Source: Thalassocella blandensis
GTDB lineage: Bacteria > Pseudomonadota > Gammaproteobacteria > Pseudomonadales > Cellvibrionaceae
Direction of reading: 5' to 3'
Assembly: GCA_902141825.1 (NCBI GenBank)
Contig: CABFPG010000013.1
Span: 1 to 64,000, forward strand
Length of the DNA: 64,000 nucleotides
Made by a program: the position numbers and the translations under genes. Positions 43,756 through 53,255 of the stretch are shown here, one piece after another (the stretch's first letter is position 1; every line of letters begins with the position of its first letter). The notes under the pieces are model-generated. The model was not told the origin of the DNA. It worked only from the letters and a program-made list of their open reading frames with translations, and did not search any database.

Positions 43756-46194
43756 ATGAATAGCATGCGATTAGCCATTTTGCTTTTTCCGCTTTGCATG
43801 TCGTTACTTTTCGGCCTGCTCGGATATTTTCAAGTCTTCCGCAGTGTCGATACATTTTTGTTTGATCGCGCTCATGCATTTGCCAAATTTACGCCTGCCG
43901 AAGACATTGTACTTGTGGCTATCGATGAGCAGAGTTTTGAAGCACTCGGCGCCTGGCCCTGGTCGCGCAGCGTGCATGCCAACGCTATTGAGACACTTTC
44001 GACACTCGGTGCAGAAACGATTGTTTTTGATATTCTGTTTTCTGAATTAAGTCAGGATCTCGACAGTGACTTGGCATTTGCCAACGCAGTCCAACAACAT
44101 GGCAAGGTAGTACTGCCGATGTTTATCGATAACATTCGACTCAACGGCCCGGTTATCGAGATTCAGCCAACTCCCTTACTCAGTTCCGTTGCAGCAGCAA
44201 TGGGGCATGTTCACATAGATTGCGATAACCACGGCATTTGCCGATCGGTCTATTTAAAAGAAGGCGTAGGAGACGCGTACTGGCCGCACATCACTTTGGC
44301 GGCGGCAGAGCTGAACGAAGAAAACATCCTCCTGCGTGGTGAAAGACCCGCGCATCAACAAACACTGTCCCCCAAACTGATTTATCGGGATTTCCATAAT
44401 TATTTAATATTCCCACGCTATCAACCTCAGTACCAAACCATCTCCTATATCGATTTACTGAATGGCAAGGTCGATATGTTAAGTCTCACAGGAAAGACTA
44501 TTTTTATCGGGGCAACATCTAAAGGATTAAATGACATGGTATTAACACCAGCGGGGAAAATTCCCGGCCTGGTGGCTAACGCCATGATTTATCAGACACT
44601 AAAAGCGAATGCCTGGATAAAGCAGGCCGACCCGCTTTTTGCCGCGTTGCTAACAAGTGTTTTCGGATTTTTGTTTTTGTTTTATTTCTCCAAGCTATCC
44701 CCATGGGCCTTCCTCCTGGCTGCCGCCACTATGATCGCGGCGCTAACAGTGGGAACAATGATCGCGATCGGTAAACTCCGGTATTGGTTTCCCGCATCTT
44801 CGCTATTTATTTTACTGATGCTCTACTACCCCTTGTGGAACTGGTTTCGCTTACAGATTGCATTAAATTTTCTAAAAAATCATCAGGCAAAACTCAACCT
44901 GGAATACGACGATCGTCAATCGCTGTTTGCGGCTATCACCGCTTCGCCCACACTCACACCCAACCACAACCACAACAAAACGAGACGCCAAAGGCATACG
45001 CTTGAAGTTGTAACGGATACCATCAGAAATCTCAACCAGTTGAATGACACACTGAAAATCAATCGCTTTCTGGTGGATCAAACACTTTCGCGCTTACAGG
45101 AAGGCGTTATCGTCACCGATACATCAGGCAACATTATTCTGGCGAATGCTCTTGCTAAACAATACCTGCCTGTCGACTCCAAGGATGTGTTTAGGTTACT
45201 TAACGATTATTACACCCCAGCGCAACAGCGGGTACCTCACCAGCTCATTGGGCAAAGCATACAAAACGGGCTTGAACTAGACACGTTTGTTACCGAAGAA
45301 ATAAAAAGCACGCAAGCCAACCAGCAAGAGCAGCGCTACCTGTTATGTCAGGCCAGAAAAGAAAATTTCCACACCACCATCAACCAGGTTCAGTTTTCCG
45401 GCTTGTTCATCTTTACGCTTACGGATATCACGCAAATTAAACACCTGGAACGCTCTCGTCTGGACACCTTGAGATTTCTCTCACACGATCTTCGCTCACC
45501 GATGGTATCCAGCCTCGCACTGATAGAAAGTATCAAAGCAGGGAATAATCAGGATTCCGTTGCATCCAATCTGGAGAAGCTTGAACGATATGCCAAACGA
45601 AACCTGCATTATTCGGAAAAAATAATTCAGTTGGGACGCGCGGAAGAACTGGACGAAAGTAAGTTTTCCATTTGTGATGCCCACGCGATTGTCGATAATG
45701 CGTTTGCAAACTGTATCGACTATGCCAAAGCGCGCGATATGAAGCTGAAAATTGAACGTGAAGACAAAGACTTCTGGTTTAAAGGTGATATGGACGCTAT
45801 CGTCCGAGCCGTCGAAAACCTGATTACCAACGCTATCAAATACAGCCACGCAGGGGACATCGTCACTTTGCGACTGGGTGAAGATGCGCAACAGTCAAAC
45901 CAGCTTATCATAGCGGTAGAAGATCATGGACCCGGCTTAAGTCGTGAGCAACAGGCGCAAGCATTCCAACGCTTTGGACAAGTGGCTCAAGCCGATCTGG
46001 ATAGCCATGAGACTTCCGAAAAAAACACATTCAACACTTCCCATCCAGCACGTTCCCCAGAAAGAAAAAGTGGCGTCGGTCTTGGGCTCTACTTTGTCAC
46101 CATCGTCATGCAGAAGCATCATGGACAGATTGAGCTGGAATCCAGCCCCGGGAAAGGGTGCAGCTTTCGATTGAAGTTGCCACTTACAGAATAG
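43756..46194 (+). CDS. CHASE2-PAS hybrid sensor histidine kinase
   Basis: 812 aa. Signal-anchor helix (residues 7-25), periplasmic CHASE2 domain (about 28-285; FLFDRAHAFAKFTPAEDIVL, DEQSFEALGAWPWSRSVHA, and the near-membrane block FIGATSKGLNDMVLTPAG), three membrane helices (about 295-380), a PAS-type region (about 440-560), HisKA box LRFLSHDLRSPMVSSLALIE, and an ATPase domain with NLITNAIKYSH, EDHGPGLS and GVGLGLYFVTIVMQKH. It lacks its own receiver. Probably phosphorylates the regulator at 41506. There is an insert in the ATP-lid region (TSEKNTFNTSHPARSPERK). Confidence 0.93.
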   Translation: MNSMRLAILLFPLCMSLLFGLLGYFQVFRSVDTFLFDRAHAFAKFTPAEDIVLVAIDEQSFEALGAWPWSRSVHANAIETLSTLGAETIVFDILFSELSQDLDSDLAFANAVQQHGKVVLPMFIDNIRLNGPVIEIQPTPLLSSVAAAMGHVHIDCDNHGICRSVYLKEGVGDAYWPHITLAAAELNEENILLRGERPAHQQTLSPKLIYRDFHNYLIFPRYQPQYQTISYIDLLNGKVDMLSLTGKTIFIGATSKGLNDMVLTPAGKIPGLVANAMIYQTLKANAWIKQADPLFAALLTSVFGFLFLFYFSKLSPWAFLLAAATMIAALTVGTMIAIGKLRYWFPASSLFILLMLYYPLWNWFRLQIALNFLKNHQAKLNLEYDDRQSLFAAITASPTLTPNHNHNKTRRQRHTLEVVTDTIRNLNQLNDTLKINRFLVDQTLSRLQEGVIVTDTSGNIILANALAKQYLPVDSKDVFRLLNDYYTPAQQRVPHQLIGQSIQNGLELDTFVTEEIKSTQANQQEQRYLLCQARKENFHTTINQVQFSGLFIFTLTDITQIKHLERSRLDTLRFLSHDLRSPMVSSLALIESIKAGNNQDSVASNLEKLERYAKRNLHYSEKIIQLGRAEELDESKFSICDAHAIVDNAFANCIDYAKARDMKLKIEREDKDFWFKGDMDAIVRAVENLITNAIKYSHAGDIVTLRLGEDAQQSNQLIIAVEDHGPGLSREQQAQAFQRFGQVAQADLDSHETSEKNTFNTSHPARSPERKSGVGLGLYFVTIVMQKHHGQIELESSPGKGCSFRLKLPLTE

Positions 46195-46567
46195 CTCCTG
46201 CGGTGCCAATACCAGTGCTAGTACCAGTGCTACCACCATCATCATCGCCCAGATATACGCAATACCGCTATGACACAGCATGAACACTCCTTGTGGGGCA
46301 GCAGTGTTGTCTAAGCTCAACTCACAAAGCTCGATTCATACCAGTTAAATTTAAACGTCAGCAGTGTGTCGCCTATCCTCACGGCAGGGTGTAATAATGG
46401 CTTCATTTTCCTGTTTTATCCCCATTTTACACGGTTTTACACCGATTTTACGGGTGCGCTGAGATAATGCGCCTCGCTAAGGCAACCGACCAAAAGCCGA
46501 GTGAAACACTATCGAATTAAGACGATAGCTTTAACAAACCGGAATCGCATTTAAACAGGAAATTACA
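46195..46567. other. Gene-free region before the OmpA-like gene
   Basis: 373 bp, no accepted ORF. A TTTTACACGG-TTTTACACCG-ATTTTACGGG direct-repeat run lies near 46428-46455 and could be a regulatory site for the downstream gene. Confidence 0.35.
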
Positions 46568-47701
46568 ATGACAAATACCTTAAACACAAAGCTACTATCT
46601 CTTACTTTGCTGGCCGTGAGCACAAGCTCACTGCACTCCTTTGCTGATAACGATTCAGCTTTCACAATTTCGCCAATGTTTGGCAAGGCTTTCTTTGCCA
46701 AACACAGAGATCTACAGGACGAAAATTTTTATTCACTTGGTCTGGGATACGAATTCAACAATACATGGGCAACCGAATTAAGTTACTTAAAATCTGAACC
46801 AGGCATTACCGGATCAAACCAGGAAATTGACTTGAGCATGGTTCGTCTTGATGGCTTATACCACTTTGGTGAAGGAGCTTATCGCCCATACCTCGTTGCA
46901 GGTCTTGGCGAAACCACTTACAAATTCTTGGATTCTTTCGACGAAACTACAGCAAATGTGGGTGCTGGCATCAAATACAGTGTCAATAAAGTACTGCAAC
47001 TGCGTGGCGATGTTCGATTAGTACAAGGCCTGGAAACTGGCGAATCAGATTATTTAGCCGCACTAGGTCTGAACTTGAGATTTGGTCAAGATAGTCAAAC
47101 GCGCACACCGGTCAGTAAAGCCGCTCCTTCAACAGGTAATGATAGCGACAAAGACGGCGTTATTAATGAGTTAGATCAATGCCCTACCACTTTGCCAGGC
47201 GTTGCCGTGGATAGCGTCGGCTGCGATTTGGCAAAAGATACCGATCAGGATGGCGTTGTCGACCAACAGGATAAATGCCCAAATAGCAAAGCCGGCGCAA
47301 ATGTTGATGACACAGGTTGTTACGTAGAGCTCAGTAAAGACGTTACCGTAGATCTACACGTTAAATTTGCAAATAACTCAGCCGACATCACATCCGATGC
47401 GCGCGAGGAGATAAAGAAAGTCGCTGATTTCATGCGTCAGTATCCCACCGCAAAAGTGGTCATAGAAGGTCATACCGACGACCGCGGTTCAGCACAATAC
47501 AATCGTCAACTTTCACAGAAACGTGCGAAAGCCGTTGCTGATCTTTTACTGGAAACCTTCGCTGTAAACGCTGCAAATGTTTCCAGTATCGGTCATGGCG
47601 AAAGTCAGCCCATTGCAGATAATGCTACCGCAGAAGGCCGCGCAGCGAATCGTCGTGTTGTAGCCGTGGTTCGCGCAAGCGTTAAAGTACCAACTAAATA
47701 A
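46568..47701 (+). CDS. OmpA-family outer-membrane protein with TSP3-type calcium repeats
   Basis: 377 aa. Signal peptide (residues 1-26, LLAVSTSSLHSFA). An eight-stranded OmpA-type barrel occupies about 30-185 and ends ALGLNLRFG. Two thrombospondin type 3 motifs follow (DSDKDGVINELDQCP; DTDQDGVVDQQDKCP), then the OmpA C-terminal peptidoglycan-binding domain (ADFMRQYPTAKVVIEGHTDD, and the Arg near NRQLSQKRAKAVADLL). It links outer membrane and cell wall. A good Shine-Dalgarno (AACAGGAAA) precedes the ATG. Common in Pseudomonadales; likely monocistronic or followed by 47723. Confidence 0.93.
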   Translation: MTNTLNTKLLSLTLLAVSTSSLHSFADNDSAFTISPMFGKAFFAKHRDLQDENFYSLGLGYEFNNTWATELSYLKSEPGITGSNQEIDLSMVRLDGLYHFGEGAYRPYLVAGLGETTYKFLDSFDETTANVGAGIKYSVNKVLQLRGDVRLVQGLETGESDYLAALGLNLRFGQDSQTRTPVSKAAPSTGNDSDKDGVINELDQCPTTLPGVAVDSVGCDLAKDTDQDGVVDQQDKCPNSKAGANVDDTGCYVELSKDVTVDLHVKFANNSADITSDAREEIKKVADFMRQYPTAKVVIEGHTDDRGSAQYNRQLSQKRAKAVADLLLETFAVNAANVSSIGHGESQPIADNATAEGRAANRRVVAVVRASVKVPTK

Positions 47702-47722
47702 TCATCGTGTAAGGGAGAGCAC

Positions 47723-48190
47723 ATGCTGGCAACAACATCAAATGGATTGGAGGTGTATTTTCAAATGAATATTTCAGAATTGCATTTCATCAGTAACACT
47801 ATCAAAAGGAAACTGTGTGCAAGCGGAATTGTTTCGCTGAATCAATTAAGTCAGCTTCGCTACTCCCCGAAAGATCGTCTGGCACTTTCAATAGAGCTGG
47901 ACATAGAACTGGAATACTTACGCGTGCTATCGGATATGGCATTGTTTTATCAAGCCAGTGGTATCAGCTTGAAAGCCTCTGAAATTTTGCAGCAACATGG
48001 CATTTCCAGCGTTGAAAAGCTTGCCAGGTTAGATCCTGGCAAGCTGGTACAAATTTTTATTCAATACAATGTAGAGAGAAATACCATTGATAACGTACCA
48101 AGTTTCAGCACAGCAAGCGCATGGATTGAACAAGCCAACGACATATTGCTGAAAGAAAAAAATTCCCGAATGAAAACACGCTCACATTAA
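47723..48190 (+). CDS. DUF4332-like helix-hairpin-helix protein
   Basis: 155 aa. Two HhH-like units of the DUF4332 type are seen: LCASGIVSLNQLSQLRYSPK and LQQHGISSVEKLARLDPGKL, with PSFSTASAWIEQANDIL at the end, where the family has a conserved P-x-x-x-x-V-x-x-W-I-x-x-A-x-x-L pattern. Function unknown, thought to be nucleic-acid or protein binding. AAGGGAG lies 5 bases before the ATG 47723. It follows the OmpA-like gene by 21 bases, so it is probably in the same transcript. Confidence 0.7.
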   Translation: MLATTSNGLEVYFQMNISELHFISNTIKRKLCASGIVSLNQLSQLRYSPKDRLALSIELDIELEYLRVLSDMALFYQASGISLKASEILQQHGISSVEKLARLDPGKLVQIFIQYNVERNTIDNVPSFSTASAWIEQANDILLKEKNSRMKTRSH

Positions 48191-48226
48191 TACCACTTAT
48201 TTTTTTCACGTCGCTCAGGAGTTAAC

Positions 48227-49054
48227 ATGAACCCAGAAGTAGAAGAAGGATTAAATAAAATCCTGCAACAAGCCCCCGAATTTGCCATGACCTATGGGGT
48301 TAAGCTCATCGTTGCCATTGCCATATTTGTTATTGGGAAATGGATTGCCACTCTCATCACAAAGTATCTATTAAAGATGATGGTCTCCCGCAACGTGGAT
48401 TTAACTATCAGCAAGTTCACCTGCAACATTCTTTACTATGCGATGGTCACCGTTATTGTCATTGCGGCCCTTGGTCAGATCGGCGTGCAAACCGCTTCTT
48501 TCGTGGCTGTAGTTGGTGCGGCAGGCCTGGCAATTGGATTTGCATTGCAAGGATCGCTGTCGAATTTTGCAGCCGGTGTTATGCTGATATTATTCAAGCC
48601 GTTTCGCGCAGGTGACTTCGTTGAAGCGGGTGGGACATCAGGCACCGTACATGAAATTACCATTTTCACTACTGTCTTAAAAACGCCCGACAACAAAACC
48701 GTCATCGTATCAAACAGTGACGTACTAGGTAACAACATCACCAACTATTCAACAGAGGCAAACCGCCGTGTTGATTTCACCGTTGGTGTAAGCTACGACG
48801 CAAGTATTGACGCCGTTAAAACCGAACTCCAGGCCATTGCCGAAGAAGAAAGCCGACGACTAGAAGACAAGGATGTCACTATCGCCGTCGCTGAATTAGC
48901 GGACTCATCTGTCAACTTCGTCCTGCGACTGTGGGTAAAAAAGGAAGATTACTGGGGAGTATTTTTTGATACTAACGAAAAAATCAAAAAACGCTTTGAT
49001 GAAAAAGGTATTGGCATTCCATATCCACAAATGGATGTGCATGTGGTCAAATAA
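48227..49054 (+). CDS. mscS: Small-conductance mechanosensitive channel MscS
   Basis: 275 aa, the size of E. coli MscS. Three membrane helices, with the pore helix TM3 (GAAGLAIGFALQGSLSNFAAG) carrying the glycine/alanine pattern, then the beta domain (VEAGGTSGTVHEITIFTTVL, TVIVSNSDVLGNNITNYS) and the C-terminal domain ending GIPYPQMDVHVVK. It opens under membrane tension to release osmolytes in hypo-osmotic shock. AGGAG precedes the ATG by 6 bases. Follows the DUF4332 gene by 36 bases. Confidence 0.95.
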   Translation: MNPEVEEGLNKILQQAPEFAMTYGVKLIVAIAIFVIGKWIATLITKYLLKMMVSRNVDLTISKFTCNILYYAMVTVIVIAALGQIGVQTASFVAVVGAAGLAIGFALQGSLSNFAAGVMLILFKPFRAGDFVEAGGTSGTVHEITIFTTVLKTPDNKTVIVSNSDVLGNNITNYSTEANRRVDFTVGVSYDASIDAVKTELQAIAEEESRRLEDKDVTIAVAELADSSVNFVLRLWVKKEDYWGVFFDTNEKIKKRFDEKGIGIPYPQMDVHVVK

Positions 49055-49132
49055 CAAGTTTATAGACACGTTTAGCGGCCAACACGCAAACTTTTTCTTA
49101 TATTGTTTAATCCGCTAAACCAGCTACTTCGC

Positions 49133-49164
49133 ACTCATGTATACACATTTCTGTATACATGAGT
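49133..49164. terminator. 13-bp perfect inverted repeat between convergent genes
   Basis: ACTCATGTATACA (49133-49145) and TGTATACATGAGT (49152-49164) around CATTTC. It lies between mscS (+) and the pap gene (-), as a bidirectional terminator would, but there is no T run on either side. It could also be a binding site. Confidence 0.55.
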
Positions 49165-49208
49165 CTCTCACCATCGATGAGCCAATTTTTCAATCCGTCT
49201 TGAAAACT

Positions 49209-50690
49209 CTAACGACGCGAATGCACCGCCTTTTCAATAAACACTTCAAGCTCTCTAATAAGAGTTTCCATCACTTCAATCCGAGCAAAACGTTTATCAT
49301 TCGCGGCCACTAAATGCCAGGGCGCGACCTTGGTCGACGTGAGCTCAACCATATCGTTTACCGCGCTTTCATAGTCTTGCCACTTCTCGCGATTGCGATA
49401 ATCCTCTTCTGTGATTTTATATTTTTTATATTCGGTTTGCTCTCGCTGTTTAAATCGTTTCATTTGTTCTTCAGCATCGATATGCAACCAGAACTTCAGC
49501 ACACAACAATTAGCATCCACCAATTGCGCTTCAAAGTCATTTATTTCTTCGTAGGCTCGCTGCCATTCAACTTCCTTTGCAAACCCTTCAACACGTTCAA
49601 CCAACACTCGTCCGTACCAGGTACGATCAAAAATTAAAACCTTGCCAGCACGAGGAATGTGCTTCCAGAAACGCCACAGATAATGGTATTTCATTTCTTC
49701 CGGTGTTGGTGCAGCGATGGGAACCGCGCGATAACTCCAGGCGGAGATAGATTGTGTGATACGCCGAATAACACCGCCTTTACCGGCGGCATCCCAACCT
49801 TCAAATGCCAGAATTGGTGTCACACCGGCATTTTTGGCTGCAAGCATGGTGTGTTTCAAACGCAATTGCGCCTGCTTTAATTTTTCTTTATAAACTTTAT
49901 TTTCAATGTTTGAATTGACATCCACCTTGCCCAGGTAGTTCTGCCTGGCAGGACGAAACAGCTTTGTAGCGCTTGAAGCATTGGCCGGTTTTGCGTCACT
50001 TTCCAGTAAAGCGAGAATGCGTTGGGCTATAGTGATATTGCGTGTTCGCTTATCAGAACCATCGACCCACTGCCACGCAATTTCATCGTTTAACAGGTGA
50101 TGTAATTTCTCAATTACCGGCTGAGAACGCTTATACAGTTTATAGATAAACTCAAAATTTTGACCAACGTACAGTTCCGAATCCGGGTTTTTTCTGTATT
50201 TTTTCAAGCGCTTTTTAAGGTCATCTTCTGATGCATGCAACCAGATTTTTAACACTTTTCTATTATCATGCAGCAGTAAGTTTTCCAGACCACTCAAACG
50301 CAACAAGCGCTTTTCTAGCTCGCCTTCCGCTATTTTCTTCTGTTCAACTTCCAGCACAAGATTCATAATCCAAGCGCCATAAAAAACGGCGATTCGACCA
50401 TTTCGCGGCATGGCTTGCCAATAACGCCACATAGGAGGATGTTGCTGTTCCTCTTCCGTCGGCAGGCGAAATGCGCGCGTATCCACATAGCGCACATCCA
50501 CCCATTCCTGTAACACATCAATAAACTCTTCACAGCCCGGCAAATCATTTCCTGCCAAGAGAATAATGACCGATGTATTTTCATCCTTTAAATCATATTG
50601 CGCATTGACCAGCTTTACTCTCAGCGCTTCCGCCAATCGCTTGTATTCGGCTTTGCTCAGCTTTGCTGTTTGTTGCGCATCGCGTTTCAC
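49209..50690 (-). CDS. pap: Polyphosphate:AMP phosphotransferase (two-domain PPK2)
   Basis: 493 aa with two PPK2-like domains, the length of the Acinetobacter PAP class. The C-terminal domain has intact Walker A GWDAAGKGG, the lid IPRAGKVLIFDRTWYGRVL and Asp/Arg of WLHIDAEEQMKRFKQRE. The N-terminal domain has a degenerate Walker A (GNDLPGCEE) and is probably structural. It makes ADP from AMP and polyphosphate. Start GTG 50690 follows AAGGAT. It is 30 bases after the TssB/C-like gene, so co-transcribed with it. Confidence 0.93.
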   Translation of the reverse strand: MKRDAQQTAKLSKAEYKRLAEALRVKLVNAQYDLKDENTSVIILLAGNDLPGCEEFIDVLQEWVDVRYVDTRAFRLPTEEEQQHPPMWRYWQAMPRNGRIAVFYGAWIMNLVLEVEQKKIAEGELEKRLLRLSGLENLLLHDNRKVLKIWLHASEDDLKKRLKKYRKNPDSELYVGQNFEFIYKLYKRSQPVIEKLHHLLNDEIAWQWVDGSDKRTRNITIAQRILALLESDAKPANASSATKLFRPARQNYLGKVDVNSNIENKVYKEKLKQAQLRLKHTMLAAKNAGVTPILAFEGWDAAGKGGVIRRITQSISAWSYRAVPIAAPTPEEMKYHYLWRFWKHIPRAGKVLIFDRTWYGRVLVERVEGFAKEVEWQRAYEEINDFEAQLVDANCCVLKFWLHIDAEEQMKRFKQREQTEYKKYKITEEDYRNREKWQDYESAVNDMVELTSTKVAPWHLVAANDKRFARIEVMETLIRELEVFIEKAVHSRR

Positions 50691-50720
50691 TGTATTTTCT
50701 ATCCTTGCCGCAGTAAAAAA

Positions 50721-52256
50721 TTACCAATCAAAGAGCACACTGCCGTCGGCAGCTACCGAACGGAAGTTTGGTATGATAACGGCCGCCTCATTTACCACCG
50801 AACGCACAGACAATATGCCACAGCTGGCGAGCCGCTCGGCGGCTCGGTCTCGTAAATAAACTTCTGCACAAGCCTTCGCTTTTGATTCGTCATCATCGGT
50901 ATAAATGTGCAAGGGAAGTTCGTCGACCTTTGGCTGTAAGCCAGACGATAGTTGCCAACCTGATCGGCTGTAACTTACAGCCAGCAAATACGTCACCAGG
51001 TATGCGGAATTCGCCCACAGATAATAGTGGTGAGTCTGCTCTTGAGTCAGCTCCTCAAACTCGAAACTTTCAATGGGAGAACTGCGTTTGCCATAGGGCA
51101 TACGCACTAAAAATCTTGGCGCACACAAACCCAGATGCGCTGCAGCTTTTTGCTCACGCATTGCTTGCCACTCACGAGAAAATTCAGCCGCTGGACTATA
51201 GCACCAGTCATCCACATCTTCTGTGCGGCTGATATCTTCGCATCCGGCAATACGTGTAGCAGCACCGGCGACAACTGCGGCATTTGCCGCTTCACCAATG
51301 TGTGACAGCGCTGATGCCAGACGACAATCCTGCTCTGTGTCGGTGAGCGTGATATCCAGGTTAATCACCCCAAACGGTGTACTGCCACTGACCTGTTGCT
51401 GTTCTACCAACCGTTTATACAATGCCGTCTCTTCAATGGCATTCGTGCTGGCTAAGTCCTGACGAATCTCGTCTTGACTGACATCAATCAAAAACAGTTT
51501 TAATTTATTTCCCGTATCAATCCGACGCACCATCAAGTCAACACATCGCCAGGCGGCTTCCAGATCTTGATAAGCATCTGCATGTAAGACTCGACGCAAG
51601 GTTTGCGCGGTCGCCTGATCGACAGCCGCCAAGTATTCTGGCAGGCGCGGATCGGCTTTTGGCTCAACATAGGGAGCAACAATGTCTTTAATTAAACTCT
51701 GAATATCACCCACGGGCGAATCCTGATAACTGCTGGTATCACCACCCGTTAGAATGGCGTCGAACATGTCAGTGGGCAGGGGAATCGGTGCACGTTCTTC
51801 TGCGGCTTCGGTCGACTTTTTGTTTTCACTGGTGAAGTGCGCCCAGCGCTGTATTTCATCGGCGGCCTTGGCAAAATGATCCTTTTTATTGAGCCTTCGT
51901 CTTAAAGAGCGAAGATCGGCAAACAAGGCGAGATTTTCGTAAAGGTAGTCCGGGTGGAGCTCATCAAACTCAGAAAAACGCAAAGCTTCTTTGCTTACTG
52001 CCAGTTTTACACTGACATTGAATTTGCTAAACAACTCCTCAAAATTATCACGATCAACCTGCCATGCTTTACGACTGGCGAGCCCCTGCAGATCTGTTTC
52101 ACCGCGACTGCCACGACCACTAAAATCGGCTACTAAAGCAATATGCATTGGAGTGCCATCACGCTCGGCTTTCGGTGTATTTTTATCCGCCACGCTGGCG
52201 CTTGGTTTTTTCCCGGTAAACAGCACACTTCCGGTACTGATTGACACATTAGACAT
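50721..52256 (-). CDS. TssB/TssC (VipA/VipB)-like sheath-domain fusion protein
   Basis: 511 aa. Residues about 38-140 resemble TssB/VipA (MHIALVADFSGRGSRGETDL, then LRFSEFDELHPDYLYENLAL). Residues about 200-500 resemble TssC/VipB (LRRVLHADAYQDLEAAWRCV, LKLFLIDVSQDEIRQDL, PYGKRSSPIESFEFEELTQE). So a sheath small-subunit-like region is joined to a shortened large-subunit-like region. No other T6SS gene is near, and it is an orphan linked to the pap gene. Possibly a repurposed or partial contractile-sheath protein; function unknown. Confidence 0.75.
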   Translation of the reverse strand: MSNVSISTGSVLFTGKKPSASVADKNTPKAERDGTPMHIALVADFSGRGSRGETDLQGLASRKAWQVDRDNFEELFSKFNVSVKLAVSKEALRFSEFDELHPDYLYENLALFADLRSLRRRLNKKDHFAKAADEIQRWAHFTSENKKSTEAAEERAPIPLPTDMFDAILTGGDTSSYQDSPVGDIQSLIKDIVAPYVEPKADPRLPEYLAAVDQATAQTLRRVLHADAYQDLEAAWRCVDLMVRRIDTGNKLKLFLIDVSQDEIRQDLASTNAIEETALYKRLVEQQQVSGSTPFGVINLDITLTDTEQDCRLASALSHIGEAANAAVVAGAATRIAGCEDISRTEDVDDWCYSPAAEFSREWQAMREQKAAAHLGLCAPRFLVRMPYGKRSSPIESFEFEELTQEQTHHYYLWANSAYLVTYLLAVSYSRSGWQLSSGLQPKVDELPLHIYTDDDESKAKACAEVYLRDRAAERLASCGILSVRSVVNEAAVIIPNFRSVAADGSVLFDW

Positions 52257-52772
52257 GCATACTCCCTCTGATTAACTGGATTGGTTGAAATTACTCACAG
52301 CAACAATTTACGCGCCGGACGTTTTGGCTCGCAGTACCTTTTCATGGCGAGTATATTGAGCCTTTTTGTTCGCCGGCCACTCGACCCGCCTGAATTTTGT
52401 GCAACACTTAGTCATGAGCCGATTAAATTCAGCCAAGCATTGTAAGCACGTTTGAGGAAATCAATAAAGTAGGCTGAATGGGCAAAAAAAATCATGATTC
52501 TGCTCGCGCAATAATTGAACACCGCAAGCAACTCGCCTATACTGGCCGGCTTTTTCTAGAGGGCCCAGGGAACAGGGGCTTGGCGCTGCAGTTTTTAGCG
52601 CGAAAGTTAGCGACAATGTTCTACTCTTACTACATTTCGCTGATTACCTACGCTAATGATAAAAATATAAACAGATAAAAAGTCACGAAATTGAGTCTGC
52701 GCATTACCTTTTCCAAGGATAGTGTTCAGTACATTTTTATTTAGAGATGTTTTATTGAGAAAAGGTTGCACT
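52257..52772. other. Gene-free divergent promoter region
   Basis: 516 bp between the TssB/C-like gene and purE. The 66-codon ORF at 52478-52678 opens MGKKNHDSARAIIEHRKQLA but lacks homology I recognise and is not accepted. AT content rises toward purE, where the promoter should be. Confidence 0.35.
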
Positions 52773-53255
52773 ATGGCAAAAGCACCCGTCCAAATCATCA
52801 TGGGGTCACGTTCTGACTGGCCCGTAATGCAAACTGCTGTAAAGCCGCTTGACGACCTCAAAGTGCCCTACGAAGCGCAGATTGTTTCAGCCCATCGCAC
52901 ACCTGATCGCCTGTATCAATTCTGCAAAGCGTCCGAAACTAACGGGACCAAGGTGATTATTGCCGGCGCCGGAGGCTCTGCCCACCTGGCGGGCATGGCA
53001 GCAGCCATGACCTGGATTCCCGTCATAGCTGTGCCGATTCCCAGTAAGTATCTGAAGGGCGTCGACAGTTTATTGTCTATGGTACAAATGCCCAAGGGCG
53101 TCGCTGTCGCCACACAGGCAATTGGTGAGGCTGGCGCTTTTAACGCCGGTTTACTGGCAAGCCAGATGCTTGCCCTTTCCGATAAAGATTTACAGGCACG
53201 CCTGATTGAGTGGCGTGCAGAGCAAACGGCCTCCGTGGCCGAGGATGTAGAATGA
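52773..53255 (+). CDS. purE: N5-carboxyaminoimidazole ribonucleotide mutase PurE
   Basis: 160 aa from ATG 52773 ([20 protein letters not shown]); AAAGG lies 7 bases upstream. Class I PurE motifs are complete: [16 protein letters not shown] with the catalytic His, [14 protein letters not shown], and [19 protein letters not shown]-type block (here [19 protein letters not shown]). It converts N5-CAIR to CAIR in purine synthesis. Overlaps purK by 4 bases (ATGA). Confidence 0.97.
   Translation: MAKAPVQIIMGSRSDWPVMQTAVKPLDDLKVPYEAQIVSAHRTPDRLYQFCKASETNGTKVIIAGAGGSAHLAGMAAAMTWIPVIAVPIPSKYLKGVDSLLSMVQMPKGVAVATQAIGEAGAFNAGLLASQMLALSDKDLQARLIEWRAEQTASVAEDVE

Noticed and set aside
50721-52256. Part of a full type VI secretion cluster
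   Set aside because: Neighbours are pap and purE; no TssK, TssM, Hcp, VgrG or ClpV gene is in the window.
52478-52678. 66-codon ORF before purE
   Set aside because: No Shine-Dalgarno and no recognised family; lies in a promoter region.
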